From: CAYRFE01 sp964423645 [NCBI: uncultured bacterium]
GTDB lineage: Bacteria; Macinerneyibacteriota; Macinerneyibacteria; Macinerneyibacteriales
Direction of reading: 5' to 3'
Assembly: GCA_964423645.1 (NCBI GenBank)
Contig: CAYRFE010000004.1
Span: 49,940 to 113,939 of the forward strand
DNA: 64,000 nucleotides
Every line of letters starts with the position of its first letter. The first letter of the stretch is position 1. Shown here piece by piece: positions 1 through 7,757 of the stretch. Made by a program: the position numbers and the translations under genes. The notes below the pieces were generated by a model. The model did not search any database and had not been told where the DNA came from. It saw only the letters and a program-made list of their open reading frames with translations.

Positions 1-1
1 C

Positions 2-175
2 GTCGGTGGTGACACACTCGATACGCCCCAAAACAACAAAAATCGCGATGCATATGACGCTGTGATCAGCAAATTGATACCGATCAAAAGCTTTGGCGTG
101 CGATACTATTTGCGCGAAAATAACGGGGTTGAACATACAGAATTTATATTTCCCGTGACGAATATTGTTGAATGA
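2..175 (+). CDS. C-terminal end of an unknown protein (truncated by window start)
   Basis: An open frame enters from the left edge and ends at a TGA at 173-175, giving the last 57 residues of a protein (beginning VGGDTLDTPQ, ending PVTNIVE). It contains charged and aromatic residues typical of a folded domain, with no recognisable motif. A GC-rich hairpin at 222-246 follows and could terminate its transcript. Too little is visible to assign a family. Seen directly: continuous frame and stop; reality as a gene is inferred from length without stops. Confidence 0.5.
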   Translation, partial: VGGDTLDTPQNNKNRDAYDAVISKLIPIKSFGVRYYLRENNGVEHTEFIFPVTNIVE

Positions 176-204
176 GCTACCCCGCAGCGAACTACGGAGT
201 ATCA

Positions 205-300
205 GCATTGTGCGCCCACAACCCCTCCCGTGAAAATCGGGAGGGGTTTAATTGTTATATAATGGGGGAGTTCGTCCCCATACCCCTATTTAGAAAAAAA
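205..300. repeat. Intergenic hairpin repeat, copy 1 (partial)
   Basis: Contains the family signature: an inverted repeat built on CCCCTCCCG/CGGGAGGGG (222-246), then a TTGTTATATAA-like linker, then a GGGGGAGTTCGTCCCC second hairpin and TACCCCTATTTAGAAAA. The same order of blocks recurs at 7237, 55836 and 56078 (see findings). No terminal TTTGCAAA-type arm is visible here, so this copy looks truncated. Confidence 0.6.
222..246 (+). terminator. GC-rich hairpin downstream of the truncated gene
   Basis: Nine-base arms CCCCTCCCG and CGGGAGGGG around a short A-rich loop, followed by TTTAATTGTT. It could act as a terminator for the gene ending at 175, but it is also the core hairpin of the dispersed repeat, so termination may be incidental. 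Confidence 0.4.
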
Positions 301-318
301 GGAGGTCATTCGACCTCC
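294..318 (-). terminator. Rho-independent terminator for the threonine dehydrogenase operon
   Basis: Perfect seven-base arms GGAGGTC/GACCTCC with an ATTC loop at 301-318; read on the minus strand it is followed directly by seven T residues (294-300). It lies 25 bases after the stop of the gene at 343-1299, so it closes the minus-strand operon starting at the SPFH gene. Confidence 0.85.
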
Positions 319-342
319 TTGGATAATGACCGAGGTCAATAC

Positions 343-1299
343 TTATTTGATCCCAAGCTTTTCTTTCAAACGCAGCAACATATCCGTCGTCATGGTCGCA
401 AGCGAATATTTGGGACTAAATCCCCATTCTTCACGTGCTGCAGACGTATCAAGTGAATCTGGCCACGAATCAGCTATGCCCTGACGCACCGGATCGACCG
501 AATAGGACATGGCAAATTCAGGAATATGTTTTTTTAATTCGGCAGCGATCATCTCAGGATCAAAACTCATCGCGGTAACATTGAAGGCATTACGATGTTT
601 AAGTTTTGCAGGAGCCGCTTCCATTAAATGAACTATCGCATTCAGAGCATCAGGCATATACATCATATCCATAAATGTACCTGCGCCTATATAACTTGTA
701 TATTTTTTCTGTTTGAGTGCTTCATAGTAGATCTCAACCGCATAATCCGTTGTACCTCCACCCGGGGGCGCGACATACGAAATTAGTCCGGGAAAACGTA
801 CTCCGCGCGTATCAACATTAAATCGTTTGAAGTAATAATCACACAACAATTCCCCGGCAGTTTTGGTCACACCGTACATCGTTGATGGGCGTTGGATCGT
901 ATCTTGCGGGGTATTTTCTTTCGGAGTGCCCGGTCCGAATGCTCCGATAGAACTTGGTGTGAAAAATGCACATCCGTATTCGCGAGCAACTTCGAGCGCA
1001 TTGAAAAGTCCGTCCATATTGATGCGCCATGCTAACTGTGGTTTACGCTCTGCAACAGCGGAAAGAAGTGCCGCCATATGAATAACAGTATCAATCTCAT
1101 TACGTTTGACGATATCGGCAAACATATCCATGTTCATGACATCAAGAAACTCAAATGGCCCCCCCTGCACAACCGGACTGTCTTTATCAAAACGGACATC
1201 GGTGGCTACAACATTCGCTTCGCCGTATAATTGACGCAAAAAAGGAACCAATTCAGAACCAATTTGACCAAATGCACCGGTAACAAGAATTTTCTTCAT
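343..1299 (-). CDS. NAD-dependent epimerase-type L-threonine 3-dehydrogenase
   Basis: 318-residue extended SDR protein. The N-terminal Rossmann motif is GAFGQIGSE (residues 8-16); the catalytic Tyr-Lys pair is in STMYGVTK (near 143-150); the stretch GGGTTDYAVEIYYEAL and GTFMDMMYMPDA match the SDR-type threonine dehydrogenases, which oxidise L-threonine to 2-amino-3-ketobutyrate. The usual partner, 2-amino-3-ketobutyrate CoA ligase (kbl), is not adjacent. The ATG is preceded by GAGGAGG at good spacing. Last gene of the minus-strand operon with the SPFH protein; a strong terminator follows. It could instead act on a nucleotide sugar, but the substrate-binding signature favours threonine. Confidence 0.8.
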   Translation of the reverse strand: MKKILVTGAFGQIGSELVPFLRQLYGEANVVATDVRFDKDSPVVQGGPFEFLDVMNMDMFADIVKRNEIDTVIHMAALLSAVAERKPQLAWRINMDGLFNALEVAREYGCAFFTPSSIGAFGPGTPKENTPQDTIQRPSTMYGVTKTAGELLCDYYFKRFNVDTRGVRFPGLISYVAPPGGGTTDYAVEIYYEALKQKKYTSYIGAGTFMDMMYMPDALNAIVHLMEAAPAKLKHRNAFNVTAMSFDPEMIAAELKKHIPEFAMSYSVDPVRQGIADSWPDSLDTSAAREEWGFSPKYSLATMTTDMLLRLKEKLGIK

Positions 1300-1323
1300 A
1301 CATCCTCCTCGTTATCTCAATAT

Positions 1324-1719
1324 CTATCCCAGAAAACTCACAGATATCCCATTGTTTCTCAAAATAACTGCGGTTATGCCTTCAGCACCGCACGAAGGAC
1401 TCCCCGCCTTTAATATTGCTTCGCGAATACCCAGCATACGACAAATTCGCAATGTCTCTTCTGCACCGTGATAAAATTCCCGTGAAACGTCTTTTTTTGT
1501 ACTCCTCGTCAGAACACACGCAGTCTGCGATAAGACAGCCGCTTCGGTAAAATTCTCAATATCTGCCGGTTCACGAGGCGTAGACAAACCACCCAACTGT
1601 TCCGGGCACACAGGAACGTAGTCGCCGTGGCTTCTCAACTCATTGCAGGTATTTTTCTCACTACCATCATAGCGAGTGCGCAAGCCAAGAAGACATGCGC
1701 TGACAAGGATCAAACTCAT
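1324..1719 (-). CDS. DUF523 family protein
   Basis: 131 residues beginning MSLILVSACLLG, with the conserved YDG segment, CPEQLGGLSTPR and the hallmark SPSCGAEG near residue 107. These Cys-containing motifs define DUF523 (YbbK-like). The family has no firmly established reaction; it is often found alone or fused to DUF1722. Its start overlaps the stop of the upstream coiled-coil gene by four bases (ATGA), indicating translational coupling. The full domain is present and the length is normal for a single-domain member. Confidence 0.85.
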   Translation of the reverse strand: MSLILVSACLLGLRTRYDGSEKNTCNELRSHGDYVPVCPEQLGGLSTPREPADIENFTEAAVLSQTACVLTRSTKKDVSREFYHGAEETLRICRMLGIREAILKAGSPSCGAEGITAVILRNNGISVSFLG

Positions 1720-2291
1720 GGTTCTTTTTTTACCAACTTTATTTTAATCTTTGGTTTCCCGTCATCACCTTTTCCGACACTGACCTTGACTTTCATATCT
1801 TTTCCGGCTTGTTCTTTTGCCTTATCAATTTGTTTTGAGATCATATCGAGATATTTTTCTTTTTTACTGTCGGTATCAACAAGCTTGTCCAGAACTTGAC
1901 TAAGTTGATTTTTGAGTTTTACATCCATACCGCTTTTTTTGGTCTGCGTTGCATTCGTTTTTGATGTTGTATCTCCGGCTGACAGAAAGGTACCCGGCTT
2001 CAAAAAAAGGGCTTCACTGATCTGTCGCTCGTAAATCCCCTGCTTTGCGCGATATTTATAGACCGACGACTCATAATTAAATTTGATTTGAACTGTAGCA
2101 AGTTCAATATTATCAGATATTTGTTTTATTTCACGCTCGATGACGTTTTGTAATTCACGAATCTCACGCACAGCCTGAGGCAGCCGCGGCGGGGGTAAAA
2201 AATACATGTCTCGAATAAGATCCTCTATTGTTTTGATATCACGTTCGAGTTTGACAAGATGCCCCATGGTAAGTTTATACGATTCAGCCAT
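1716..2291 (-). CDS. Coiled-coil protein of unknown function
   Basis: 191 residues, rich in Lys and Glu, with long heptad-like helices (about 10-95 and 115-165) and a very basic C-terminal tail (KVKVSVGKGDDGKPKIKIK). No signal peptide, no enzymatic motif. It sits 18 bases after the SPFH/zinc-ribbon gene and overlaps DUF523, so it is probably co-expressed with both. The coiled coil beside an SPFH scaffold suggests a structural or assembly partner, but this is only positional inference. I do not recognise the family. Confidence 0.75.
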   Translation of the reverse strand: MAESYKLTMGHLVKLERDIKTIEDLIRDMYFLPPPRLPQAVREIRELQNVIEREIKQISDNIELATVQIKFNYESSVYKYRAKQGIYERQISEALFLKPGTFLSAGDTTSKTNATQTKKSGMDVKLKNQLSQVLDKLVDTDSKKEKYLDMISKQIDKAKEQAGKDMKVKVSVGKGDDGKPKIKIKLVKKEP

Positions 2292-2309
2292 AACCCTCTA
2301 TCGCTTCTT

Positions 2310-3374
2310 CTAATTTTTTTTACCGCATTGCGGGCAAAACACATCACCGGCATCAATAGTAGCTCCACATGATGCACATGTTTTTTGTGCAAGATTAGCA
2401 CCGCATTTCGGGCAAAAACGGGAATGAGCAGTGATCATCGCATGACACGAAGGACATGATTCCATTTCCTCGCGAATGATCATAGGCTTACCGCATTTCG
2501 GACAATATTTACTTCCGGCTGCTATCTTTTCATTACAATGAGAACATAATACGACCCCTTCAGAAACAACATATTCCGCTCCGTACATCATGCCGGGAAG
2601 AAGCATGCCAAGTCCGGCACCGATTCCCAGGGGTAAAACAGTCTCTTCGTTGCTCTTTTTATGTGCGGACGGTGAAAATGATTGTTCTTCGGTATGTTCA
2701 GAAGTATCATCGAGCATTTGCTGGATTTCGTCGGGGATACTGATATTCGTCACCTGATATTCGCGCAATTCAACACCATGTTTTTTTAAAAATTCGGCTG
2801 CAAACGGTAACACCGTATCTGATATACGAACAAATGAGTCTGAGACGGTTGCAAGGTCTTTGACGGCCAACCCGATATTCTCAGCACATAATGAACCCAA
2901 GATATCGCGAATAAAATTTTCCGCCTCACGTGTTGTATATAATCGATGTGCCAATACCAATGTGTTGACAAAAACTAACGGTTGAACTATGCGTAATCCG
3001 TAACTACCGAAAGCCCGAACCGGTATTGCTCCAAATCGGGTATCTCTGACCATGCCCGGGGTTTTCGTACCCCATTTCTTCTCTTTCAAAGGAGTCACGT
3101 TTATAAATATGACCTGTATCTTCATTTCACGTTCAGCAGGATTCACGTTGTGAATTTTGGAATAAACAGGCAGTGTTCCGGGAGAAAGTATATAATTTCC
3201 GGGACCGAACATATCATGCACTTTACCGTTTGCATATATCATAGCTCGTTGATGCGAGGCCACCGAAAGCGATGCACCACTTTGGATACGTGACGCTGTA
3301 TCTTCAGGCACACAAGCAACTATTTCTTTTTCTTCCGGATCATTAAATCCAACAGCCCCCAGTATATCCGACAT
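2310..3374 (-). CDS. SPFH-domain protein with three C-terminal zinc ribbons (YdjI-like)
   Basis: 354 residues. The N-terminal two thirds match the SPFH/band-7 type found in YdjI-like 'virion core protein' homologues (GKVHDMFGPGNYILSPGTLPV near 50-70). A Gly-rich hydrophobic linker (249-270) leads to three zinc ribbons, each CxxC-x10-CxxC: C277/C280-C291/C294, C307/C310-C321/C324, C333/C336-C347/C350. YdjI in Bacillus acts with phage-shock-type proteins at the membrane; no PspA homologue is visible here. It heads an operon with the coiled-coil protein, DUF523 and threonine dehydrogenase. Family assignment is firm; function is inference. Confidence 0.8.
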   Translation of the reverse strand: MSDILGAVGFNDPEEKEIVACVPEDTASRIQSGASLSVASHQRAMIYANGKVHDMFGPGNYILSPGTLPVYSKIHNVNPAEREMKIQVIFINVTPLKEKKWGTKTPGMVRDTRFGAIPVRAFGSYGLRIVQPLVFVNTLVLAHRLYTTREAENFIRDILGSLCAENIGLAVKDLATVSDSFVRISDTVLPFAAEFLKKHGVELREYQVTNISIPDEIQQMLDDTSEHTEEQSFSPSAHKKSNEETVLPLGIGAGLGMLLPGMMYGAEYVVSEGVVLCSHCNEKIAAGSKYCPKCGKPMIIREEMESCPSCHAMITAHSRFCPKCGANLAQKTCASCGATIDAGDVFCPQCGKKN

Positions 3375-3409
3375 ATGACAAACTCCTTACTGCACTGCGG
3401 CATTGATAC

Positions 3410-3772
3410 ATGATGGTTCGTGAGCACCGTCCACCTATCGTAATCCCACAGGAAACCGTTTCTGCACTAAGTAAATACTACATCCGTTGTCGTCATTATA
3501 AAGCATTGCGTTTGTTTTCGCAAGAATTTTTAAGTTTCGAGCGAATATCGCCGGATGAGGTCATTGCAAAATTCGATCTTCATAATAATGTTATATGTGT
3601 GTCAACAAAATCCCATTCGGAGTCCTTTGTAAAATTCAGTTTCCCCGATATTTTCGTGTCTCGTCAAAATGAATATACTGTCAAAGAACCCCACTGCTTA
3701 ACACGTGAATCTTCTCCCGATTTTTGTTTTCACAAGAATGAATCAACGTTTCAAGCCGCTGCAAGTCTGTAG
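3410..3772 (+). CDS. Doubtful plus-strand ORF, possible decayed gene
   Basis: The 511 bases between the SPFH start (3374) and the CDF stop (3886) hold no convincing gene on the minus strand. On the plus strand a 120-residue frame runs to 3772, and a second, 64-residue frame (3705-3899) overlaps it in another frame and ends in a protein-like tail (HLLAVAINGHTYSVF). The arrangement could be one small gene broken by a frameshift near 3700-3770. There is no clear ribosome binding site at 3410 and no family I recognise. Alternatively both frames are chance. Confidence 0.25.
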   Translation: MMVREHRPPIVIPQETVSALSKYYIRCRHYKALRLFSQEFLSFERISPDEVIAKFDLHNNVICVSTKSHSESFVKFSFPDIFVSRQNEYTVKEPHCLTRESSPDFCFHKNESTFQAAASL

Positions 3773-3885
3773 GGAAAAAACATACTCCTTTTGCAACAAT
3801 CCGCATTTATTAGCCGTGGCTATTAACGGTCACACGTATTCTGTTTTCATCGCGAGTATCGGCCTTTCGAAGTTGAAAAAGCGCA

Positions 3886-4827
3886 TCAATCACTTTTAAT
3901 GTTTTTTTCGGAAAGACCGTATCGCTCATTCGGCTCAACATTACCCTTCGGTTCAATATGCACGATCACGTCGTACACATCTGGTAAACAATTTTTGATC
4001 GCGTGTTCAACACTTTTTGCAATTTCGTGTGCATGGATAACCGTCATCATTCCATCAACTTCAATATCAATATCAACCACCAAAGAATTAGCCATTTTAC
4101 GAACACGAGCACGATGCGGGTTTGACGCTCCCGGAACATCCGAAACGGCATCAAAAATGGTATCATATACCGCTGTATCATCAAGTCCGTCCATAAGCTC
4201 GTTCTTTGTCTCAAGAAAAATTCCGACCGCACTTTTCATGATCCATAATCCCAAAACAATCGCAACAGTCAAATCAATATACGGTGTTCCTGTCACTCGG
4301 GTCATCACGACACCAACGAGAACGCTCGATGAGATAAGAATATCGTTTCGCATGTTTTTCGCATTTGCGTTTAACATAGAACTGCTGTGTCGTTTGCCGA
4401 TTCGAAACTGGTACCATGCCAGTAATAATTTTCCTATTATAGATGCGAGAGTGACAAATAATGCCAGTGTCGTAGGAATTACAAGCGGTTCTTTCGAGGT
4501 AATTTTGTGTACGGCAGATAAAATTAATTGCACCCCGGCAAAAAAAATGATAAAGGACAATACTTTTGTAGCGATCGTCTCGGCCCTTCCGTGTCCGTAG
4601 GGATGATTTTTGTCAGGGGGTTGCGCAATGATTTTTGCTGCCACTAAAGTGACGACCGATACCAAAACATCCGTGGTCGAATCTATACCGTCACCGATAA
4701 CGGCAAAACTTCCCGAAATAAAACCGGCAACAATCTTTGTGCATGCAAGAAACGCATTGCCTACAATACTGACCCAAGATGCGGTAATAATTGCATGTGT
4801 GCGCGTATCAACAGGTGTGGTATTCAT
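3886..4827 (-). CDS. Cation diffusion facilitator (CDF) family transporter
   Basis: 313 residues from the ATG at 4827. CDF signatures are the metal-site motif GDGIDSTTD in the second helix (a His/Asp site in classic members), HPYGHGRAE after helix 3, and six predicted membrane helices in the first 210 residues, followed by a cytoplasmic ferredoxin-like domain with the typical VDIDIEVD and IHAHEIA strands. It would export Zn, Fe, Mn or similar divalent ions using the proton gradient. An upstream in-frame TTG would overlap the yhcH-like gene; the ATG, preceded by GGTGAT, fits better. Last gene of a five-gene operon. Confidence 0.88.
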   Translation of the reverse strand: MNTTPVDTRTHAIITASWVSIVGNAFLACTKIVAGFISGSFAVIGDGIDSTTDVLVSVVTLVAAKIIAQPPDKNHPYGHGRAETIATKVLSFIIFFAGVQLILSAVHKITSKEPLVIPTTLALFVTLASIIGKLLLAWYQFRIGKRHSSSMLNANAKNMRNDILISSSVLVGVVMTRVTGTPYIDLTVAIVLGLWIMKSAVGIFLETKNELMDGLDDTAVYDTIFDAVSDVPGASNPHRARVRKMANSLVVDIDIEVDGMMTVIHAHEIAKSVEHAIKNCLPDVYDVIVHIEPKGNVEPNERYGLSEKNIKSD

Positions 4828-4832
4828 TGATA

Positions 4833-5285
4833 TCACCAATTCACGGCGATCTTCAACACGACCTTATGAACCGTGTGATCCACTGCAAGCGGTGCATGTG
4901 CATCACCCGGGAAAAATACCGCTGCCATACCCGGCACAAGACCAAACCACGTTTCGGGAGCATCATTAAAAAGGATAAGATCTTTCTCTTCGTTGTAATT
5001 CATTTTCTCCACAAGACACCGTTCCATCGGCTTCCATCCGATATAATCTTCACCTTCAATCACAATCTGTACGTCAATAAAACGACGATGCGCTTCAAGC
5101 ACCGCATTATGCATACCTTTTCCCTGTTCTCTGCTCACTGATGCATACATCAACTCTTCAGCAATATTAAATTTCCCGTCCGCTAATTCGTGCAGATCAG
5201 TGCGTTTAAGAAATTCATATGCATATTGGATCCCGGGATGCAACCGAGTATAGCGACGTAAATTCTCACAACTTTCCAGTATCAT
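4833..5285 (-). CDS. YhcH/YjgK/YiaL family protein
   Basis: 150 residues, full length for the family (beta-galactosidase subunit beta/TabA-like cupins). Visible signatures are EAHRRFIDVQIVIEGEDYIGW (positions about 65-86, shortened here to its core HRRFIDVQ) and FFPGDAHAPLA near 125, containing the His/Glu ligands of the metal-binding cupin barrel. Members are implicated in sugar metabolism (sialic acid in YhcH) and biofilm control (TabA). Start overlaps the TauE-like stop by ATGA. The substrate is not predictable; no sugar pathway genes flank it. Confidence 0.88.
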   Translation of the reverse strand: MILESCENLRRYTRLHPGIQYAYEFLKRTDLHELADGKFNIAEELMYASVSREQGKGMHNAVLEAHRRFIDVQIVIEGEDYIGWKPMERCLVEKMNYNEEKDLILFNDAPETWFGLVPGMAAVFFPGDAHAPLAVDHTVHKVVLKIAVNW

Positions 5286-6064
5286 CGTAAACCTCCCAAA
5301 AAAGGCCCAATATTTTTCATAACGATTAAGGCCCCTGTTAAAAATAATATGATCGATGCGATTTTTTTAAACATGTGTTCGTTCAAATGATGATGTAAAA
5401 TCATTCCAAGCACCATACCGACAAGCGCAAACGGCATAAGTATCACTACGGTATTCAAGGTAGTCGTCGTATAGAATCCGAATGAAATATAGGTAACAAG
5501 TCGCACAAAACTCATAATAAAAAAAATCCCGAGAAGCGACGCACGAAACTCCGCCTTGGTAAACCCGATGCTTTTGAAATAAAATACAAGCGGCGGACCG
5601 CTCATATTGAACAAGCCGCCCATAAGCCCCGACACTATACCGAATAACGCGATATACCACTTGCTGTAGACCAAATGCACGTTCTGTTTTTCTTCAAAAA
5701 GAAAGTAATACACCGCGACGGTGATGATCACTGCCGCCAAAAGAAGCAACATCCACGGCTGCGATGAAAATCGCAAAAGCCACGTGCCAATCACTAATGC
5801 AGGTACGATAAAAAACAAAAATACAGCCGTTTTTGACATGTTGATCTTTTTAAAATCCTTCATGGAAATAATAATCTCTGTTGGCAAACATAACAGTAAA
5901 AACACCGGTACGAACAATTGAATGTCGCCAAAAAGCAATGCCCATAACGATACTGAGATCAATCCCGAGCCGAATCCCAGAGCGGCATACATCGCCTGCC
6001 CCAACAACACGATGAATCCGCCGATAATAATCATCATCAGACCATGTACCAATGCGTTTTCCAT
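5282..6064 (-). CDS. TauE/SafE family membrane permease
   Basis: 260 residues with eight or so hydrophobic helices. The paired N-terminal GLGQAMYAALGFGSGLISV-like segment and the second-half SGLMGGLFNMSGPPLVFYF (abbreviated: GGLFNMSGPP) are typical of TauE/SafE anion exporters, which move sulfite, sulfoacetate or related organic anions. The ATG at 6064 is chosen because GGAG precedes it by six bases and the upstream birA gene ends at 6072; a longer in-frame extension would run into birA. Substrate cannot be deduced. Confidence 0.82.
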   Translation of the reverse strand: MENALVHGLMMIIIGGFIVLLGQAMYAALGFGSGLISVSLWALLFGDIQLFVPVFLLLCLPTEIIISMKDFKKINMSKTAVFLFFIVPALVIGTWLLRFSSQPWMLLLLAAVIITVAVYYFLFEEKQNVHLVYSKWYIALFGIVSGLMGGLFNMSGPPLVFYFKSIGFTKAEFRASLLGIFFIMSFVRLVTYISFGFYTTTTLNTVVILMPFALVGMVLGMILHHHLNEHMFKKIASIILFLTGALIVMKNIGPFLGGLR

Positions 6065-6071
6065 ACCGCTC

Positions 6072-6767
6072 CTATTCCAATTCACCCAATGAATATCGGC
6101 ATAGTTTTTTATCATCATCTCGTTCCAGTACCAATGAAAAATCATCCGCAACTTCTCGAATAATTCCTTTTATCTCTTCGCCGTGAATGATCAATTTGCG
6201 GGTCTGATTTTTACCCCAAAGATATGAATTGATATATGTTCGAACCTGTTCGTGATCAAACGAATGTGTGTGTATCTCTTGCACAATATCGTGAAGAATA
6301 GTGTGAATATTAAATGTCTTTTCAGGAAAAAGTTGCCGAAGCGATACTGCGGTATCGGGAATATCATTTCGCACATTTATGCCTACTCCGGTAATAATGA
6401 TTGACTCGCTACCGCACGTCTGCATTGTTGAAAGAATACCCGACAACTTACGCATATTGATATACATATCATTCGGCCACTTAATGAACAGATCAGATAT
6501 TCTCAAAGTCGTTTTTAGCCAATGATGAACGATTGAAGCAATATAAAGAGGATATGCCGCATTTTCTTTTGTATTACCTGAAATTTTTTGCGCAATACTA
6601 AAATATACTCCACCCGGGAGCGAACTCCATTCACGACTATATCGCCCTTTTCCTGCAGTTTGCTGCAAAGCGGCAACACACAAAGGGAGGTCATATCCGC
6701 CTTCTTGCAGTAATCTTTTTGCATACGTATTGGTAGAATCCACGGAGTGCAATACGATCGTATGCAT
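6072..6767 (-). CDS. birA: Biotin-[acetyl-CoA-carboxylase] ligase
   Basis: 231 residues, catalytic BirA/LPLAT fold without an N-terminal DNA-binding domain, so it should only biotinylate carrier proteins and not act as repressor. Motifs: STNTYAKRL for the N-terminal strand, GKGRYSREW (biotinyl-AMP loop, GRGRxxxxW equivalent), KWPNDMY with the catalytic lysine, and GVGINV. The ATG at 6767 starts one base after the stop of the thioesterase gene (TAAATG). C-terminal SH3-like domain present (IHGEEIKGIIREV). Confidence 0.92.
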   Translation of the reverse strand: MHTIVLHSVDSTNTYAKRLLQEGGYDLPLCVAALQQTAGKGRYSREWSSLPGGVYFSIAQKISGNTKENAAYPLYIASIVHHWLKTTLRISDLFIKWPNDMYINMRKLSGILSTMQTCGSESIIITGVGINVRNDIPDTAVSLRQLFPEKTFNIHTILHDIVQEIHTHSFDHEQVRTYINSYLWGKNQTRKLIIHGEEIKGIIREVADDFSLVLERDDDKKLCRYSLGELE

Positions 6768-6768
6768 T

Positions 6769-7179
6769 TTAATCGGTTTCCACGGTGCAAGAATGAGACA
6801 GTTTTTCAAAATACTCATCAGGAATTCTGCAGATCTTATTCGAGTGATTCATGAAGGCATGTAACGTATAACCCTTTGCGATCAGCACCGCCTCGCGTGT
6901 GACAGTATAATCAAATCGCATACGCACTTTTGTCAGTTGTGTTACTTCGGTGGAAATTGTAAGAAGATCATCATATACGGCATGATTTTTGTATTCGCAA
7001 TGAGCTTCGAGCACCGGAAGAAAGATCCCGTGCTCTTCAAGTTTGCGATAGGTGAATGCGGTATGACGAAAATATTCGTTTCGCCCGATCTCGAATAACC
7101 GCAGGTAATTCCCGTTGTAGAGAAATCCCATCGTATCGGTATCACCGTATATTACTCTATAATTCGTTGAACGTATCAT
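6769..7179 (-). CDS. Acyl-CoA thioesterase, YbgC/4HBT type
   Basis: 136-residue single hot-dog domain. YGDTDTMGFLYNGNYLRLFE (residues 11-30) carries the catalytic Asp of the 4-hydroxybenzoyl-CoA thioesterase class, followed by the long helix and the strand RMRFDYTV. Such enzymes hydrolyse short or medium acyl-CoAs; YbgC is linked to Tol-Pal regions elsewhere, which is not the case here. It heads an operon of five genes. A very good promoter (7188-7216) lies so close that the transcript would start at or one base before the ATG; no ribosome binding site is visible. Confidence 0.88.
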   Translation of the reverse strand: MIRSTNYRVIYGDTDTMGFLYNGNYLRLFEIGRNEYFRHTAFTYRKLEEHGIFLPVLEAHCEYKNHAVYDDLLTISTEVTQLTKVRMRFDYTVTREAVLIAKGYTLHAFMNHSNKICRIPDEYFEKLSHSCTVETD

Positions 7180-7187
7180 ACGCGCGG

Positions 7188-7216
7188 ATTATACGCCGAT
7201 TTGCACTGACGGTCAA
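7188..7216 (-). promoter_or_regulatory. Sigma-70-like promoter of the ybgC-birA operon, leaderless
   Basis: Read on the minus strand: -35 TTGACC (7211-7216), 17-base spacer, -10 TATAAT (7188-7193). The ATG at 7179 is eight bases beyond the -10, so initiation would fall at about 7180 and the message would have practically no leader. Confidence 0.75.
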
Positions 7217-7236
7217 ATGTAATCGGAAAAATAAGT

Positions 7237-7402
7237 AAAAATCGAGACCTTTGCGAAATTCGAAATTTTTTTATTTTTCTGTTTTTCCTAAATAGGGGTG
7301 TGGGGACGAAGTCACCACCATATAACAAGTTAAGCCCCTCACGATTTTTCACGGGAGGGGTTTGGGGTGGGCACAACTTGTAAAAATTGTACTTTCGCAA
7401 AG
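7237..7402. repeat. Intergenic hairpin repeat, copy 2 (most complete single copy)
   Basis: Bounded by imperfect inverted arms (GAGACCTTTGCGAAATTC at the left, TTTCGCAAAGCTCTC at the right). Between them, in opposite orientation to copy 1, are TAAATAGGGGTGTGGGGACGA, the TATAACAAGTTAAG linker and the CCCCTCACG...CGGGAGGGG hairpin. The 578 bases from 7180 to 7757 hold this element, the inverted repeat at 7556-7607 and nothing I can call a gene. Confidence 0.7.
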
Positions 7403-7555
7403 CTCTCTGATCGGGGATGGGCATCGTCGATTGGATTCCCGTTTTCACGAAAACGACACACAATTTAAATAACAGAACATCAAAAAATCATCTGCTGAAA
7501 CAACAGAAGGTGTCATTATAGGGCTTGACCCGATGATCCGGTGGTTATTATGAAA

Positions 7556-7607
7556 TGCACCCGGATTCCCGTTAGAATGTATCCTCGTGAAAACGGAGAC
7601 GGGAATG
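7556..7607. repeat. Inverted repeat around ATTCCCGT/ACGGGAAT
   Basis: GGATTCCCGT near 7564 pairs with ACGGGAAT near 7599, and GTTTTCACGAAAACG occurs just upstream at 7439-7455. The layout resembles short dispersed intergenic palindromes of the ATTCCC...GGGAAT kind. May be the operon-end structure for the histidine kinase gene or a mobile palindrome; no further copies were found in the window. Confidence 0.35.
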
Positions 7608-7757
7608 ACACATCATATGGTTTTTTTATCAAGACAAAAGTTCGACACGGTTTTTAAAAATTCCTCTCAATCGTGAAGTGATCCACATCTCCATACACAG
7701 CGAGAAATTGAACCTGTTGAGTTTTAATACTCTCCTTTCAAATTCCGTCTTTATATC

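Noticed and set aside
2310-3374. Phage origin of the SPFH gene because of the 'virion core protein' label for YdjI homologues
   Set aside because: No other phage genes nearby; the label comes from a poxvirus naming artefact, and the operon neighbours are ordinary cellular genes.
3899-4600. 233-residue plus-strand ORF
   Set aside because: Lies wholly antisense to the CDF transporter, whose motifs are clear; no ribosome binding site and composition is the mirror of the real gene.
7176-7463. 95-residue ORF in the repeat before ybgC
   Set aside because: Spans repeat copy 2 and hairpin arms; composition reflects the repeat, and similar frames appear at other copies.
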